This document shows, piece after piece, positions 7,869 through 15,442 of a DNA stretch of 26,747 bases (position 1 is its first letter; each line of letters opens with the position of its first letter). The stretch is from Bacteroidetes bacterium UBA3022. Lineage in GTDB: Bacteria; Bacteroidota; Bacteroidia; Chitinophagales; BACL12. The DNA lies in NCBI GenBank assembly GCA_002346225.1, contig DDYY01000042.1, positions 1 through 26,747 on the forward strand, in the 5' to 3' direction. Made by a program: the position numbers and the translations under genes. A model generated the notes under the pieces. The model was given only the letters and a program-made list of their open reading frames with translations, had not been told where the DNA came from and did no database searches.

Positions 7869-8420
7869 ATGCTGCAACTTATTCTGCTTACTGCCTTATT
7901 GCAGGTGACGCCTGTCGAAACCCCTGCTACAAGCGCTTCTACAGCTACAGAAATAGAATGGCTTACCCTGGCCGAAGCAGAGGCACTGAGCAAGAAAGAA
8001 AACAAACCCTTACTCATCGACTTCTATACCGATTGGTGCGGCTGGTGTAAAAAACTGGATGCTTCTACCTACAAGGACCCTGAAGTTATCGCGCTGGTCA
8101 ATAAATATTTTTATCCGGTGAAGTTCGATGCAGAAAGCAAAGAAGCATACACCTTCAATGGAGAGCAATTTGCATTCCGTCCTTCAGGAAGCAGAGGTAC
8201 CAATGAATTTGCGCTGAAGTACGCTGCAAGAAATGGCCGACTGGGGTATCCCACCACTACGTTTATGTATGCCAATGGTGAAACCTTAGCTATCGTACCC
8301 GGTTACCAGGATGCAGATAATATGGAGCTGTTACTGCGCTTTCTGGGAGAAGGGCACTTCGAGAATATGGATTTTGCCACCTTTAAAAGCCAGGAATCCG
8401 GTGCCAACCTGGGTGATTAA
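7869..8420 (+). CDS. secreted thioredoxin-fold protein (CGWC), tandem paralogue
   Basis: A 183-residue thioredoxin-fold protein with a short hydrophobic N-terminus (MLQLILLTALLQ) that could act as a signal peptide, followed by a Thr/Ser/Ala-rich stretch. The active site is YTDWCGWCK (Cys 57 and 60), and the cis-proline loop is GYPTTTFM. It shares with the upstream gene the order of motifs, the phrase PVKF(N/D)AE and the ~40-residue insertion, so the two arose by duplication. The CGWC dipeptide, in place of CGPC, should shift the redox potential and so the function. It is transcribed with the upstream gene, 9 bases apart. Its substrates are unknown. Confidence 0.83.
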   Translation: MLQLILLTALLQVTPVETPATSASTATEIEWLTLAEAEALSKKENKPLLIDFYTDWCGWCKKLDASTYKDPEVIALVNKYFYPVKFDAESKEAYTFNGEQFAFRPSGSRGTNEFALKYAARNGRLGYPTTTFMYANGETLAIVPGYQDADNMELLLRFLGEGHFENMDFATFKSQESGANLGD

Positions 8421-8503
8421 TGCCTTCAGGAGACTGTAGAGCGCCATTTTGCCACATTTCCATCGAATATTATCTATCCATTCCTTTCTGTGAGGGAAAC
8501 CAC

Positions 8504-8511
8504 TACCTTTG
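8504..8511 (+). promoter_or_regulatory. -7 element TACCTTTG for typA
   Basis: A perfect TAnnTTTG match, 24 bases before the ATG at 8,536. The -33 region has only a weak TTT run. Confidence 0.6.
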
Positions 8512-8535
8512 CAGCGCTTTTTAGCGACCATCAAC

Positions 8536-10335
8536 ATGACAGCATTTAGAAACATCGCCATCATCGCCCACGTCGACCATGGCAAGACTACTCTGGTAGA
8601 CAAAATTTTACACCATTGCGAAACATTCAGCAAGGAGACCAATGAACTGATTCTGGACAACAATGAACTGGAAAGGGAACGGGGTATTACCATTCTTTCC
8701 AAAAACGTTTCGGTACATTATAAGGACACAAAAATCAACATCATCGATACCCCCGGTCACGCCGACTTTGGCGGAGAAGTGGAAAGGGTGTTGAATATGG
8801 CAGATGGCGCTCTGGTGCTGGTAGATGCCTTCGAAGGCCCGATGCCACAAACGCGTTATGTACTGCAAAAGGCACTGAATCTCGGATTAAAACCCGTGGT
8901 GGTCATTAATAAGGTCGATAAGGAAAACTGTCGCCCGGATGAAGTACACGAAGCCATGTTTGACCTGATGTTCAATCTGGGTGGAACGGAAGACCAGCTG
9001 AATTTCCCCACCGCCTACGGTAGTGCCAAGCACGGCTGGATGGGTGGCGACTGGAAAAATCCGGCTACTGATATCAGCTACCTGCTCGACCTGATTCTCG
9101 AGTTTGTACCGCCGGCAGTCAACAGAACCGGCACCGTGCAAATGCAGGTGACCAGTATTGACTATTCCAATTACATCGGACGTATTGCCATTGGTCGTGT
9201 ACACAGAGGCTCCTTGTCGGCCAATCAGCCCATTACACTGATGAAGCGCGATGGTACGGCTGTCCGTACGCGTGTAAAAGAAGTTTTCCTCTTCGTAGGC
9301 CTGGGCAAAGTGAAAGCGGAAAGAGTAGAATGCGGAGATATCTGCGCAGTAACAGGCGTGGAAGGCTTTGAGATTGGCGATACCATTGCTGATTTCGAGG
9401 CACCTGAGGCATTACCTACCATTCCTATCGATGAGCCTACGCTGAGCATGCTGTTTACAGTGAACGACTCTCCGTTCTTTGGCAAGGAAGGCAAGTTTGT
9501 AACCAGCCGCCACTTGCGCGACAGGTTATTCAAGGAAGTAGAGAAGAACCTGGCGTTGAAAGTAGTAGAAACAGACTCTCCCGATTCTTATATGGTCTTT
9601 GGTCGTGGTATCATGCACCTTTCCATTCTGGTGGAGACCATGCGGCGCGAAGGCTATGAGTTGCAACTGGGGCAGCCTAAGGTAATCTTAAGAAACATTG
9701 ATGGGGTGAAATGCGAGCCCATAGAAGAATTGGTAATCGACACCACCGAAAATACTTCCGGTAAAGTAATTGAGCTGGTCAGCCAGCGCAAGGGCGAGAT
9801 GCTGGTTATGGAACCGAAAGGCGATATGACCCATATTGAGTTCCGCATTCCTTCCCGTGGTATCATGGGACTGCGCACTCAGGTGCTTAACGTTACACAG
9901 GGGGAAGCAGTTATGACCCACCGGTTCAGTGCTTATGAGCCCTGGAAAGGCGAAATCCCTTCCCGCATCAACGGTTCGCTTATTGTACACGAAACGGGAA
10001 CAACCATTCCCTATGCAATGGATAAGCTGCAGGAGAGAGGAATATTCTTCGTAGGGCCCGGCGAGGAAGTATATCTCGGACAGGTAATCGGAGAGCATTC
10101 CCGCGACAATGACCTCACCGTAAACGTTACCAAGACCAAGAAACTGACCAACATGCGCGCCAGCGGCAGCGACGACAAGACCAAACTGGCTCCGCCCAGA
10201 AGAATGTCGCTGGAAGAAGCCATGGAGTACGTTCAATCGGATGAATACGTGGAAGTCACTCCTAAAAGCATCAGGCTCAGGAAGATACACCTGCTGGAGC
10301 ACGAGCGGAAAAGAGCTACTGCTGTGGTGGAATAA
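8536..10335 (+). CDS. typA: translational GTPase TypA/BipA
   Basis: TypA (BipA) is a ribosome-binding GTPase related to EF-G that helps 50S subunit assembly and growth under stress or cold. The protein has 599 residues, the usual length. G motifs are all present: AHVDHGKT (11-18), RERGITI (47-53), DTPGHADF (71-78) and NKVD (125-128). The C-terminal BipA domain includes RGIMGLRTQVLN and the conserved HETGTTIPYAMDKLQERG. I start at the ATG at 8,536 (MTAFRNIAIIAHVDHGK), which is the family N-terminus; an upstream in-frame TTG lies inside the promoter. The gene appears to be transcribed alone, with the desaturase having its own -7 element. Confidence 0.97.
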   Translation: MTAFRNIAIIAHVDHGKTTLVDKILHHCETFSKETNELILDNNELERERGITILSKNVSVHYKDTKINIIDTPGHADFGGEVERVLNMADGALVLVDAFEGPMPQTRYVLQKALNLGLKPVVVINKVDKENCRPDEVHEAMFDLMFNLGGTEDQLNFPTAYGSAKHGWMGGDWKNPATDISYLLDLILEFVPPAVNRTGTVQMQVTSIDYSNYIGRIAIGRVHRGSLSANQPITLMKRDGTAVRTRVKEVFLFVGLGKVKAERVECGDICAVTGVEGFEIGDTIADFEAPEALPTIPIDEPTLSMLFTVNDSPFFGKEGKFVTSRHLRDRLFKEVEKNLALKVVETDSPDSYMVFGRGIMHLSILVETMRREGYELQLGQPKVILRNIDGVKCEPIEELVIDTTENTSGKVIELVSQRKGEMLVMEPKGDMTHIEFRIPSRGIMGLRTQVLNVTQGEAVMTHRFSAYEPWKGEIPSRINGSLIVHETGTTIPYAMDKLQERGIFFVGPGEEVYLGQVIGEHSRDNDLTVNVTKTKKLTNMRASGSDDKTKLAPPRRMSLEEAMEYVQSDEYVEVTPKSIRLRKIHLLEHERKRATAVVE

Positions 10336-10387
10336 GCATATTCACAAATGAATGTGGAAATAGATACGCTGCTTAGAACTTGAGTTG

Positions 10388-10395
10388 TAAATTTG
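10388..10395 (+). promoter_or_regulatory. -7 element TAAATTTG for the desaturase gene
   Basis: A TAnnTTTG match 23 bases before the ATG at 10,419. No clear -33 TTG is present. Confidence 0.55.
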
Positions 10396-10418
10396 TTGTT
10401 ACTATCTTATTGACTACA

Positions 10419-11516
10419 ATGAAAGGAAAAGTAAAATTTGTTGAAACACCGAGAACGGATTTCTTCAAAGTACTGCGCGGAAGGGTGAATGCCTACTTCG
10501 ATCAAAACAATATAGCTCGTACGGGTGATTATCGCATGGTGCTGAAATCAGTGGCCATGTTAACCATGTACCTCGCCCCGTTTGCATTGGTGCTTACCGG
10601 CTGGTTGCCGGCATGGGCTACACTGCTTTGCTGGGTAATGATGGGACTGGGTGTTGCCGGCGTTGGTATGTCGGTCATGCACGATGCCAATCACGGCGCG
10701 TACAGCAGCAACCCGGTAGTGAATAACATCATGGGTCGCACCATCTATCTACTGGGAGGTAGTCGTTTTACCTGGAAGATTCAGCACAACATTCTACATC
10801 ATACTTATACCAATATTTACGGTCTGGATGAAGATATCCATGATAAGCCTATTCTGAGGTTGAGTCCGCATGGCAGACTCGGATTCCTGCATCGCTATCA
10901 GCACATCTATGGTTTTTTACTGTATGGACTGGCAACTCTGGGGTGGTCGTTGAATAAAGACTTCGTTCAGCTGATTCGTTACAGTAAAAACGGTTTGACA
11001 CAAGGCAGCGGTGGTGATCCGCGGGTGGAGATGTATAAACTCATCGCCAGCAAAGTGTTCTATTACATGTTGCTCATGGGACTTCCGCTGTTGATTACCG
11101 GCTACGGTTTCGGCTGGATTTTCCTGGGTTTCCTGGTAATGCATTTCACCTCCGGACTCGTATTGACTACCATCTTTCAATTGGCCCACCTGGTGGAAGA
11201 TATGGAACATCCGCAACCCGGTGAAGATGGAATTATTGAAAATGGATGGGCAATCCATCAATTGCAAACCACTTCCAATTTTGCCAAAAAGAACAAAATC
11301 CTTTCGTGGTATGTGGGTGGCCTGAACTATCAGGTAGAGCACCATTTATTCCACAATATCTGTCACATCCATTACAGTAAGATTGCACCTATCGTCAAGC
11401 AGACAGCTGAAGAATACGGTATAGCCTACCATGAAATGGATACCTTCTGGCAGGCTCTCGCCAGCCACTGGCGGATATTGCGTCAGATTGGTCAGGATAA
11501 CCTGGTAACCTCCTGA
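10419..11516 (+). CDS. front-end type fatty acid (acyl-CoA/lipid) desaturase
   Basis: An integral membrane di-iron desaturase of 365 residues. The three histidine boxes are HDANH (88-92), HNILHH (123-128) and QVEHH (305-309). The glutamine replacing the first histidine of the third box is the mark of front-end (delta-5/delta-6 type) desaturases. Paired hydrophobic segments flank the boxes (about 45-85 and 215-255). It has no cytochrome b5 domain, so electrons must come from a separate ferredoxin or flavoprotein. Homologues are common in Bacteroidota, often labelled linoleoyl-CoA desaturase; the true substrate and position cannot be read from sequence. The start at 10,419 (MKGKVKF) follows its own -7 element. 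It converges with the deoxynucleoside kinase gene. Confidence 0.9.
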   Translation: MKGKVKFVETPRTDFFKVLRGRVNAYFDQNNIARTGDYRMVLKSVAMLTMYLAPFALVLTGWLPAWATLLCWVMMGLGVAGVGMSVMHDANHGAYSSNPVVNNIMGRTIYLLGGSRFTWKIQHNILHHTYTNIYGLDEDIHDKPILRLSPHGRLGFLHRYQHIYGFLLYGLATLGWSLNKDFVQLIRYSKNGLTQGSGGDPRVEMYKLIASKVFYYMLLMGLPLLITGYGFGWIFLGFLVMHFTSGLVLTTIFQLAHLVEDMEHPQPGEDGIIENGWAIHQLQTTSNFAKKNKILSWYVGGLNYQVEHHLFHNICHIHYSKIAPIVKQTAEEYGIAYHEMDTFWQALASHWRILRQIGQDNLVTS

Positions 11517-11626
11517 TACACCAAGCCGCTTACTGGACCATCCGCATATTGAGCAAGCTCCGCCAGTACAGGCGCGGTAGCAACCGCTAATTGATGGAGT
11601 TTGCCGGTTGATTCATAGTTTGCTGC

Positions 11627-12295
11627 TTAGAACAAGCCGTACAACTCGCTGTTCACCTTATTGATTACTTCGCCCAGATCTTCTTTGCTTTCCGCGAAGT
11701 TATTCGACTCAATGTCGATGATCAGTAACTTACCGGTCTTGTATTTGCCAATCCACGCTTCGTAGTACTCATTGAGGCGGCGCAGATAGTCCAACCGAAG
11801 GTTGTCTTCATATTCTCTGCCACGCTTCTGGATTTGATTCACCAGCGCAGGAATAGAGGCGCGCAGGTAGATCAATAAATCAGGTGGCTGTATCAAGGAA
11901 GTTAACGTATTAAAGATTTCAGTATAATTCTGAAAGTCGCGGGTGCTCATGAGGCCCATAGCATGCAGGTTGGGCGCAAAAATCTGGGCATCTTCATAGA
12001 TGGTGCGGTCCTGAATAACTGTCTTCTTGCCCTGCTGTATGTCCAGTATTTGCCGGAACCGACTGTTCAGGAAGTAAATCTGCAAATTGAAAGCCCAGCG
12101 GGGCATATCGGAATAGAAGTCGTAGAGGTAAGGGTTGTTCTCAACATCTTCGTAATGCGGCTCCCACCCGAAATGTTTCGACAGCAATTCGGTAAGGGTT
12201 GTTTTCCCTGCTCCGATGTTACCCGCTATTGCAACGTGCTTAATGTCTTTTCCGGCTACCTTGGGTGCCGTTTTCTTCGCAGTGGATTTGGCCAT
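11627..12295 (-). CDS. deoxynucleoside kinase (deoxyadenosine/deoxycytidine kinase type)
   Basis: A cytosolic salvage enzyme that phosphorylates deoxynucleosides with ATP. The protein has 222 residues. It has the P-loop GNIGAGKT (25-32), the substrate-site pattern HYEDVENNPYL, the conserved QDRTIYED (the DRS/DRT motif), and the lid region KRGREYE. The Lys-rich N-terminal tail (MAKSTAKKTAPK) is an unusual extension of about 18 residues before the domain. The start is 2 bases after the stop of trpS, so the two genes form one transcript. The exact nucleoside specificity is uncertain. Confidence 0.9.
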   Translation of the reverse strand: MAKSTAKKTAPKVAGKDIKHVAIAGNIGAGKTTLTELLSKHFGWEPHYEDVENNPYLYDFYSDMPRWAFNLQIYFLNSRFRQILDIQQGKKTVIQDRTIYEDAQIFAPNLHAMGLMSTRDFQNYTEIFNTLTSLIQPPDLLIYLRASIPALVNQIQKRGREYEDNLRLDYLRRLNEYYEAWIGKYKTGKLLIIDIESNNFAESKEDLGEVINKVNSELYGLF

Positions 12296-12297
12296 GC

Positions 12298-13299
12298 TTA
12301 AAAATAATTTAATCCCATGATGTTTCGCACTTCATGGATGGTTTTTTTCGCAGATTCTCTTGCTTTTTCTCCGCCTTCCTGCAATACGCGCTCTAAATAG
12401 GCTTCATTGGCAAGGGTTTCATTGATGCGGTGCCGCAGCGGAGCGATAAAAGCTATCATGTCTTCTGCCAGCTGTTTTTTCATGTCGCCGTATCGGATGC
12501 TGCAATCGCTGTAAGCTTTCCGGTAATGGGCTACCGCCGAAGTGTCGGACACATGCTCCATGAGTACGAAAATATTTTCAATCTCCTGGGGCGGAGTGGT
12601 ATTCGGTTCTGTCGGACCGCTGTCGGTTTTCGAACGCATTATTTTTTTTCGGATAACATCATCAGGGTCATCCAGAAAAATGACACTGCTGACGCTGCCC
12701 GATTTACTCATCTTGGTACCGCCATCCAGCCCCGGTACCTTTACCAGTTCAGCATCGTAATTAAAGGCTACCGGCTCGGGGAAAAAGTCGACATCATACC
12801 TTGAATTGAAGCGCTTGGCAAAGTTGCGGGTCATTTCCAGGTGTTGCTCCTGGTCTTTACCTACGGGTACCTTGTGCGCCCGGTGGATGATGATGTCAGC
12901 CGCCATGAGCACCGGGTAGGTGAGCAGTCCTGCGTTGATATTTTCCTTGTGCTGCTTGATTTTCTCTTTGAAGGTAGCCACCTTTTCCAGCTCTCCTTTG
13001 TACGCCAGCATATTGAGCAGGAGGTACAATTCCGGAATCTGGGGAACATCGCTTTGCAGGTAGATGGTTACTTTCTCCGGATCCAGACCTGCAGCGAGGT
13101 AAGCAGCTGTCGTTTGCTTCACCAGCGATCTTAATTCGTGTGGTTGGTGATGGGTGGTGAGGGAATGATAATCGGCAATAAAGAAATAACCTTCATAGGC
13201 TGCATCGTCCTGCATGCGCACGTAATTGCGTACCGCACCCAGATAATTTCCAAGGTGCAGCACACCTGTCGGTCTTGTTCCACTTACTACTACCTGCAT
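12298..13299 (-). CDS. trpS: tryptophan--tRNA ligase
   Basis: TrpRS charges tRNA-Trp with tryptophan in the cytosol. The protein has 333 residues, normal length. The class I signatures are present: the HIGH equivalent in GVLHLGNYLGA (HLGN at 14-17) and KMSKS (196-200). Other family motifs include DYHSLTTH, LAYKGELEKVATFKEK and YPVLMAADI. The start is ATG at 13,299 (MQVVVSGTRPTG); the reading frame is open for more than 1 kb upstream, but that part is antisense to gatC and the ABC gene and does not look like protein. A TATCTTTG element lies only 5 bases before the start, so the mRNA may have almost no leader. Confidence 0.97.
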   Translation of the reverse strand: MQVVVSGTRPTGVLHLGNYLGAVRNYVRMQDDAAYEGYFFIADYHSLTTHHQPHELRSLVKQTTAAYLAAGLDPEKVTIYLQSDVPQIPELYLLLNMLAYKGELEKVATFKEKIKQHKENINAGLLTYPVLMAADIIIHRAHKVPVGKDQEQHLEMTRNFAKRFNSRYDVDFFPEPVAFNYDAELVKVPGLDGGTKMSKSGSVSSVIFLDDPDDVIRKKIMRSKTDSGPTEPNTTPPQEIENIFVLMEHVSDTSAVAHYRKAYSDCSIRYGDMKKQLAEDMIAFIAPLRHRINETLANEAYLERVLQEGGEKARESAKKTIHEVRNIMGLNYF

Positions 13300-13304
13300 G
13301 GCCG

Positions 13305-13312
13305 CAAAGATA
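13305..13312 (-). promoter_or_regulatory. -7 element TATCTTTG for trpS, 5 bases from the start codon
   Basis: A perfect TAnnTTTG match on the minus strand. With transcription starting a few bases after the element, the trpS mRNA would begin at or beside its ATG. Confidence 0.6.
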
Positions 13313-13412
13313 GGAAAACTGCCCTTTTTGCGAGAGCCTTCTCCTGAGTTATAAAATGTGTTGTGATGCGTTAAATATCGTGTGGAATTAGGCACGCCCA
13401 CCATCGAATAAG

Positions 13413-13420
13413 TATCTTTA
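13413..13420 (+). promoter_or_regulatory. -7-like element TATCTTTA for gatC, 5 bases from the start codon
   Basis: It differs from TAnnTTTG only in the last base. The sequence from the element to the ATG (TATCTTTACGGTCATG) mirrors the trpS arrangement on the other strand (TATCTTTGCGGCCATG). Confidence 0.45.
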
Positions 13421-13425
13421 CGGTC

Positions 13426-13716
13426 ATGAAAACGGATGAAGCACTCATAGACCGGCTGGCTAATTTGGCCAAACTGCATTTTGAGGCAGATGAGAAAAAA
13501 GCCATCGCAGAAGACCTGGATACCATCCTTGCATTCGTCGATAAGCTGATGGAAATGGATGTGGATGGGGTAGAGCCGCTGATTCATATGGGCAGCCAGA
13601 CCAATATCCTTCGACCCGATGTGGCGGAGACCAGCATCACCCATGAGCAGGCTTTGAAGAATGCACCGCTGGCAGATAGCGATTACTTCAAAGTCCCTAA
13701 AGTATTGAAAAAATAA
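13426..13716 (+). CDS. gatC: Asp-tRNA(Asn)/Glu-tRNA(Gln) amidotransferase subunit C
   Basis: GatC is the small subunit that stabilises the GatCAB complex, which converts misacylated Glu-tRNA(Gln) or Asp-tRNA(Asn) to the amidated forms. The protein has 96 residues, as expected. Family patterns are visible: LANLAKLHFEADEKKAIAEDLDTILAFVDKLMEMDVDGVEPL near the N-terminus, and LRPDV, then NAPLADSDYFKVPKVL at the C-terminus. gatA and gatB are not in the window, which is usual in Bacteroidota. It starts 5 bases after a -7-like element and is followed after 3 bases by an ABC transporter ATPase gene, so they are probably co-transcribed. Confidence 0.95.
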   Translation: MKTDEALIDRLANLAKLHFEADEKKAIAEDLDTILAFVDKLMEMDVDGVEPLIHMGSQTNILRPDVAETSITHEQALKNAPLADSDYFKVPKVLKK

Positions 13717-13719
13717 TAT

Positions 13720-14451
13720 ATGAGTCAGCCGCTGATCGTACTGGAGGATATTTGTAAAACCTATGATCTGGGAAAGGTGAAGCTGGATGTATTGAAAGGC
13801 GTTACCCTCCACATAGAGCGCAATGAATATGTGGCCATCATGGGGCCTTCCGGTTCCGGCAAGTCTACACTCATGAATATCCTGGGATGTCTCGACAAGC
13901 CCAGTAAAGGACGGTATACGCTTAATAATAAGCGCGTAAGCACCATGTCGGAGAACGAGCTGGCAGAGGTGCGGAATAAGGAAATTGGTTTCGTCTTTCA
14001 GACCTTCAACCTGATGGCGCGTCTCAGTGCAATTGAAAATGTGGCACTTCCCCTGATTTATGCAGCGCGTAAAAAACACGAGCGCACCAAAGCAGCGGAA
14101 GAAATTCTTACAGCCGTCGGACTGGGCAGCAGGATGACGCATAAGCCCAATGAAATGTCGGGAGGAGAGCGGCAAAGGGTGGCCGTTGCACGTGCCCTGG
14201 TCAATCACCCTTCCATTATTCTGGCGGATGAGCCTACAGGCAACCTCGATACACGCACCAGTTATGAAATCATGGAACTCTTCGAAGAAATCCATAAACA
14301 GGGCAACACCGTCATTATCGTAACCCATGAAGAGGATATTGCCCGCTATGCCAAGCGCATCATTCGCATCAGGGATGGCATGCTGGAAAGCGATACCCTG
14401 AATAATGAAAAACTCGACCCTACGGCTTTGAAGAACAAGCTGGAGAATTAA
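13720..14451 (+). CDS. ABC transporter ATP-binding protein (LolD/MacB type)
   Basis: A 243-residue ATPase subunit. It has Walker A GPSGSGKS (42-49), Q-loop VFQTFNLM, signature MSGGE (146-150), Walker B IILADEPTGNLD (166-177) and the H-loop VTHEED. The FQTFNL...SAIENVALPL and ADEPTGNLD patterns place it with LolD/MacB/FtsE-like ATPases, which drive FtsX-type permeases in lipoprotein release or export rather than nutrient uptake. No permease is adjacent. The only FtsX-type permease in the window, at 16,578, is separated by three genes and is a candidate partner. It starts 3 bases after gatC and is followed by the adenosyltransferase. Confidence 0.92.
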   Translation: MSQPLIVLEDICKTYDLGKVKLDVLKGVTLHIERNEYVAIMGPSGSGKSTLMNILGCLDKPSKGRYTLNNKRVSTMSENELAEVRNKEIGFVFQTFNLMARLSAIENVALPLIYAARKKHERTKAAEEILTAVGLGSRMTHKPNEMSGGERQRVAVARALVNHPSIILADEPTGNLDTRTSYEIMELFEEIHKQGNTVIIVTHEEDIARYAKRIIRIRDGMLESDTLNNEKLDPTALKNKLEN

Positions 14452-14473
14452 GTGTTACCGTAAAAAAGTTAGT

Positions 14474-15031
14474 TTGAAAATCTATACCAAGAAAGGCGAC
14501 GGCGGAATGACCAGCCTCATCGGCGGAACCAAAGTTCCCAAACACCATATTCGGGTGGAGGCTTACGGTACCATCGACGAATTGAATGTTTGTATCGGCT
14601 TGCTGGCCGACCATTTGACCAAAGCATCCGATATCAAGGTGCTGCGCGAAGTGCAGGACAGACTGTTTACTATCGGCTCAGCACTGGCAGCCGATCCGGA
14701 AGCATCCAAAATGGTACTGCCCGAAATCCGAATATCTGACGAAGCCTTACTGGAGCAGGAGATGGACCGGATGGATGAGCAACTGCCACCTATGCGCCAT
14801 TTCGTTTTGCCGGGCGGGCACCCTGTTGTTTCCTTTGCCCATCTGGCCAGAGTAACCTGCCGCAGGGCAGAAAGAATGGTGACCTATCTGAACGAACAAC
14901 ATCCTGTTGATCCACTCGTATTGAGTTACCTCAACCGTCTCAGCGATTACTTATTTGTCCTGTCCAGGCAAATTGCTCAAGATTTTAATGCTGCTGAAAT
15001 TCCCTGGAAACCGCGTCAGAAAGAAGCATAA
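14474..15031 (+). CDS. PduO-type corrinoid adenosyltransferase, TTG start
   Basis: This enzyme transfers the adenosyl group of ATP to cob(I)alamin to make coenzyme B12. The protein has 185 residues. It has the N-terminal ATP loop KIYTKKGDGGMTSL (about 2-15), VEAYGTIDELN, and the C-terminal signature ARVTCRRAERMV followed by LNRLSDYLFVLSRQ, with the conserved RRAER and LNRLSD residues. The expected N-terminus (MKIYTK) is encoded with TTG rather than ATG, and I see no ATG near it. It lies 22 bases after the ABC ATPase stop and is probably in the gatC transcript. It links functionally with the riboswitch-controlled corrinoid uptake operon at 21-25.5 kb. Confidence 0.93.
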   Translation: MKIYTKKGDGGMTSLIGGTKVPKHHIRVEAYGTIDELNVCIGLLADHLTKASDIKVLREVQDRLFTIGSALAADPEASKMVLPEIRISDEALLEQEMDRMDEQLPPMRHFVLPGGHPVVSFAHLARVTCRRAERMVTYLNEQHPVDPLVLSYLNRLSDYLFVLSRQIAQDFNAAEIPWKPRQKEA

Positions 15032-15066
15032 GCCCGTTTTACATGGTTGTGAAAGAATTGATACGG

Positions 15067-15083
15067 CAAAATGTAACATTTTG
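15067..15083. repeat. 17-base perfect dyad CAAAATGT-A-ACATTTTG upstream of a promoter
   Basis: Two perfect 8-base arms surround one base. The dyad lies 36 bases after the adenosyltransferase stop and ends 13 bases before the TTG of the promoter at 15,097. It could be an operator, or as RNA a weak 7-bp hairpin with a TAA loop. No second copy was noticed. Confidence 0.5.
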
Positions 15084-15096
15084 TTGATGCTTTCAG

Positions 15097-15126
15097 TTGT
15101 ATAGCATGGGAAAAAGGATATTTTTG
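15097..15126 (+). promoter_or_regulatory. Bacteroidota-type promoter, TTG-N19-TATTTTTG
   Basis: TTG at 15,097-15,099 and TATTTTTG at 15,119-15,126 with 19 bases between them. It is the clearest promoter in the window, 26 bases before the ATG at 15,153. Confidence 0.7.
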
Positions 15127-15152
15127 CGCAAAATTCAAACCCCGATTTATTT

Positions 15153-15374
15153 ATGTACTGGACACTAGAACTGGCATCTTATCTGGAGGAAGCACCCTGG
15201 CCTGCTTCCAAAGACGAACTGATTGATTATGCGATCAGGAGTGGGGCACCTATTGAAGTGGTGGAAAACCTGCAGGATTTGGATGATGAAGGTGAGATGT
15301 ACGAGGGTATTGAAGATATCTGGTCGGATTACCCTACGCACGAAGACTTTTTCTTCGACGAAGAAGAATATTGA
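15153..15374 (+). CDS. small acidic DUF2795 family protein
   Basis: A 73-residue, strongly acidic protein beginning MYWTLELASYLEEAPWPASKDELIDYAIRSG, with a tail rich in Asp, Glu and Phe (HEDFFFDEEEY). I recognise the N-terminal half as the DUF2795 type, widely conserved in Bacteroidota with no known function. It has no membrane segment or signal, so it is cytosolic. It has its own strong promoter preceded by a palindrome and a strong terminator after it, so it forms a one-gene transcript, probably abundant. Confidence 0.85.
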   Translation: MYWTLELASYLEEAPWPASKDELIDYAIRSGAPIEVVENLQDLDDEGEMYEGIEDIWSDYPTHEDFFFDEEEY

Positions 15375-15387
15375 TACCTCATCTTAC

Positions 15388-15423
15388 AAAAAAAAAGAGC
15401 CTTCACATGAAGGCTCTTTTTTT
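15388..15423. terminator. bidirectional intrinsic terminator
   Basis: A 9-bp perfect stem AGAGCCTTC/GAAGGCTCT with loop ACAT is flanked by a run of A on the left and T on the right. It can end transcription of the DUF2795 gene on the plus strand and of queA on the minus strand, which converge here. Confidence 0.92.
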
Positions 15424-15442
15424 GTTGCTGGTAAGCGGTGGG

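Noticed and set aside
8504..8535. Upstream in-frame TTG start for typA
   Set aside because: It lies in the TACCTTTG promoter element and the family N-terminus begins at the ATG at 8,536.
9688..10302. Long minus-strand frame antisense to typA
   Set aside because: It mirrors the codon structure of typA and has no recognisable domain, signal or promoter.
11534..11568. Inverted repeat TACTGG/CCAGTA between the desaturase and deoxynucleoside kinase genes
   Set aside because: The stem is short, the loop is long and no T-run follows, so I could not support a terminator.
13300..14328. A long open frame upstream of trpS on the minus strand that would extend TrpRS by more than 340 residues
   Set aside because: It is antisense to gatC and the ABC ATPase, has the composition of a shadow frame, and the family N-terminus and a -7 element both fit the ATG at 13,299.
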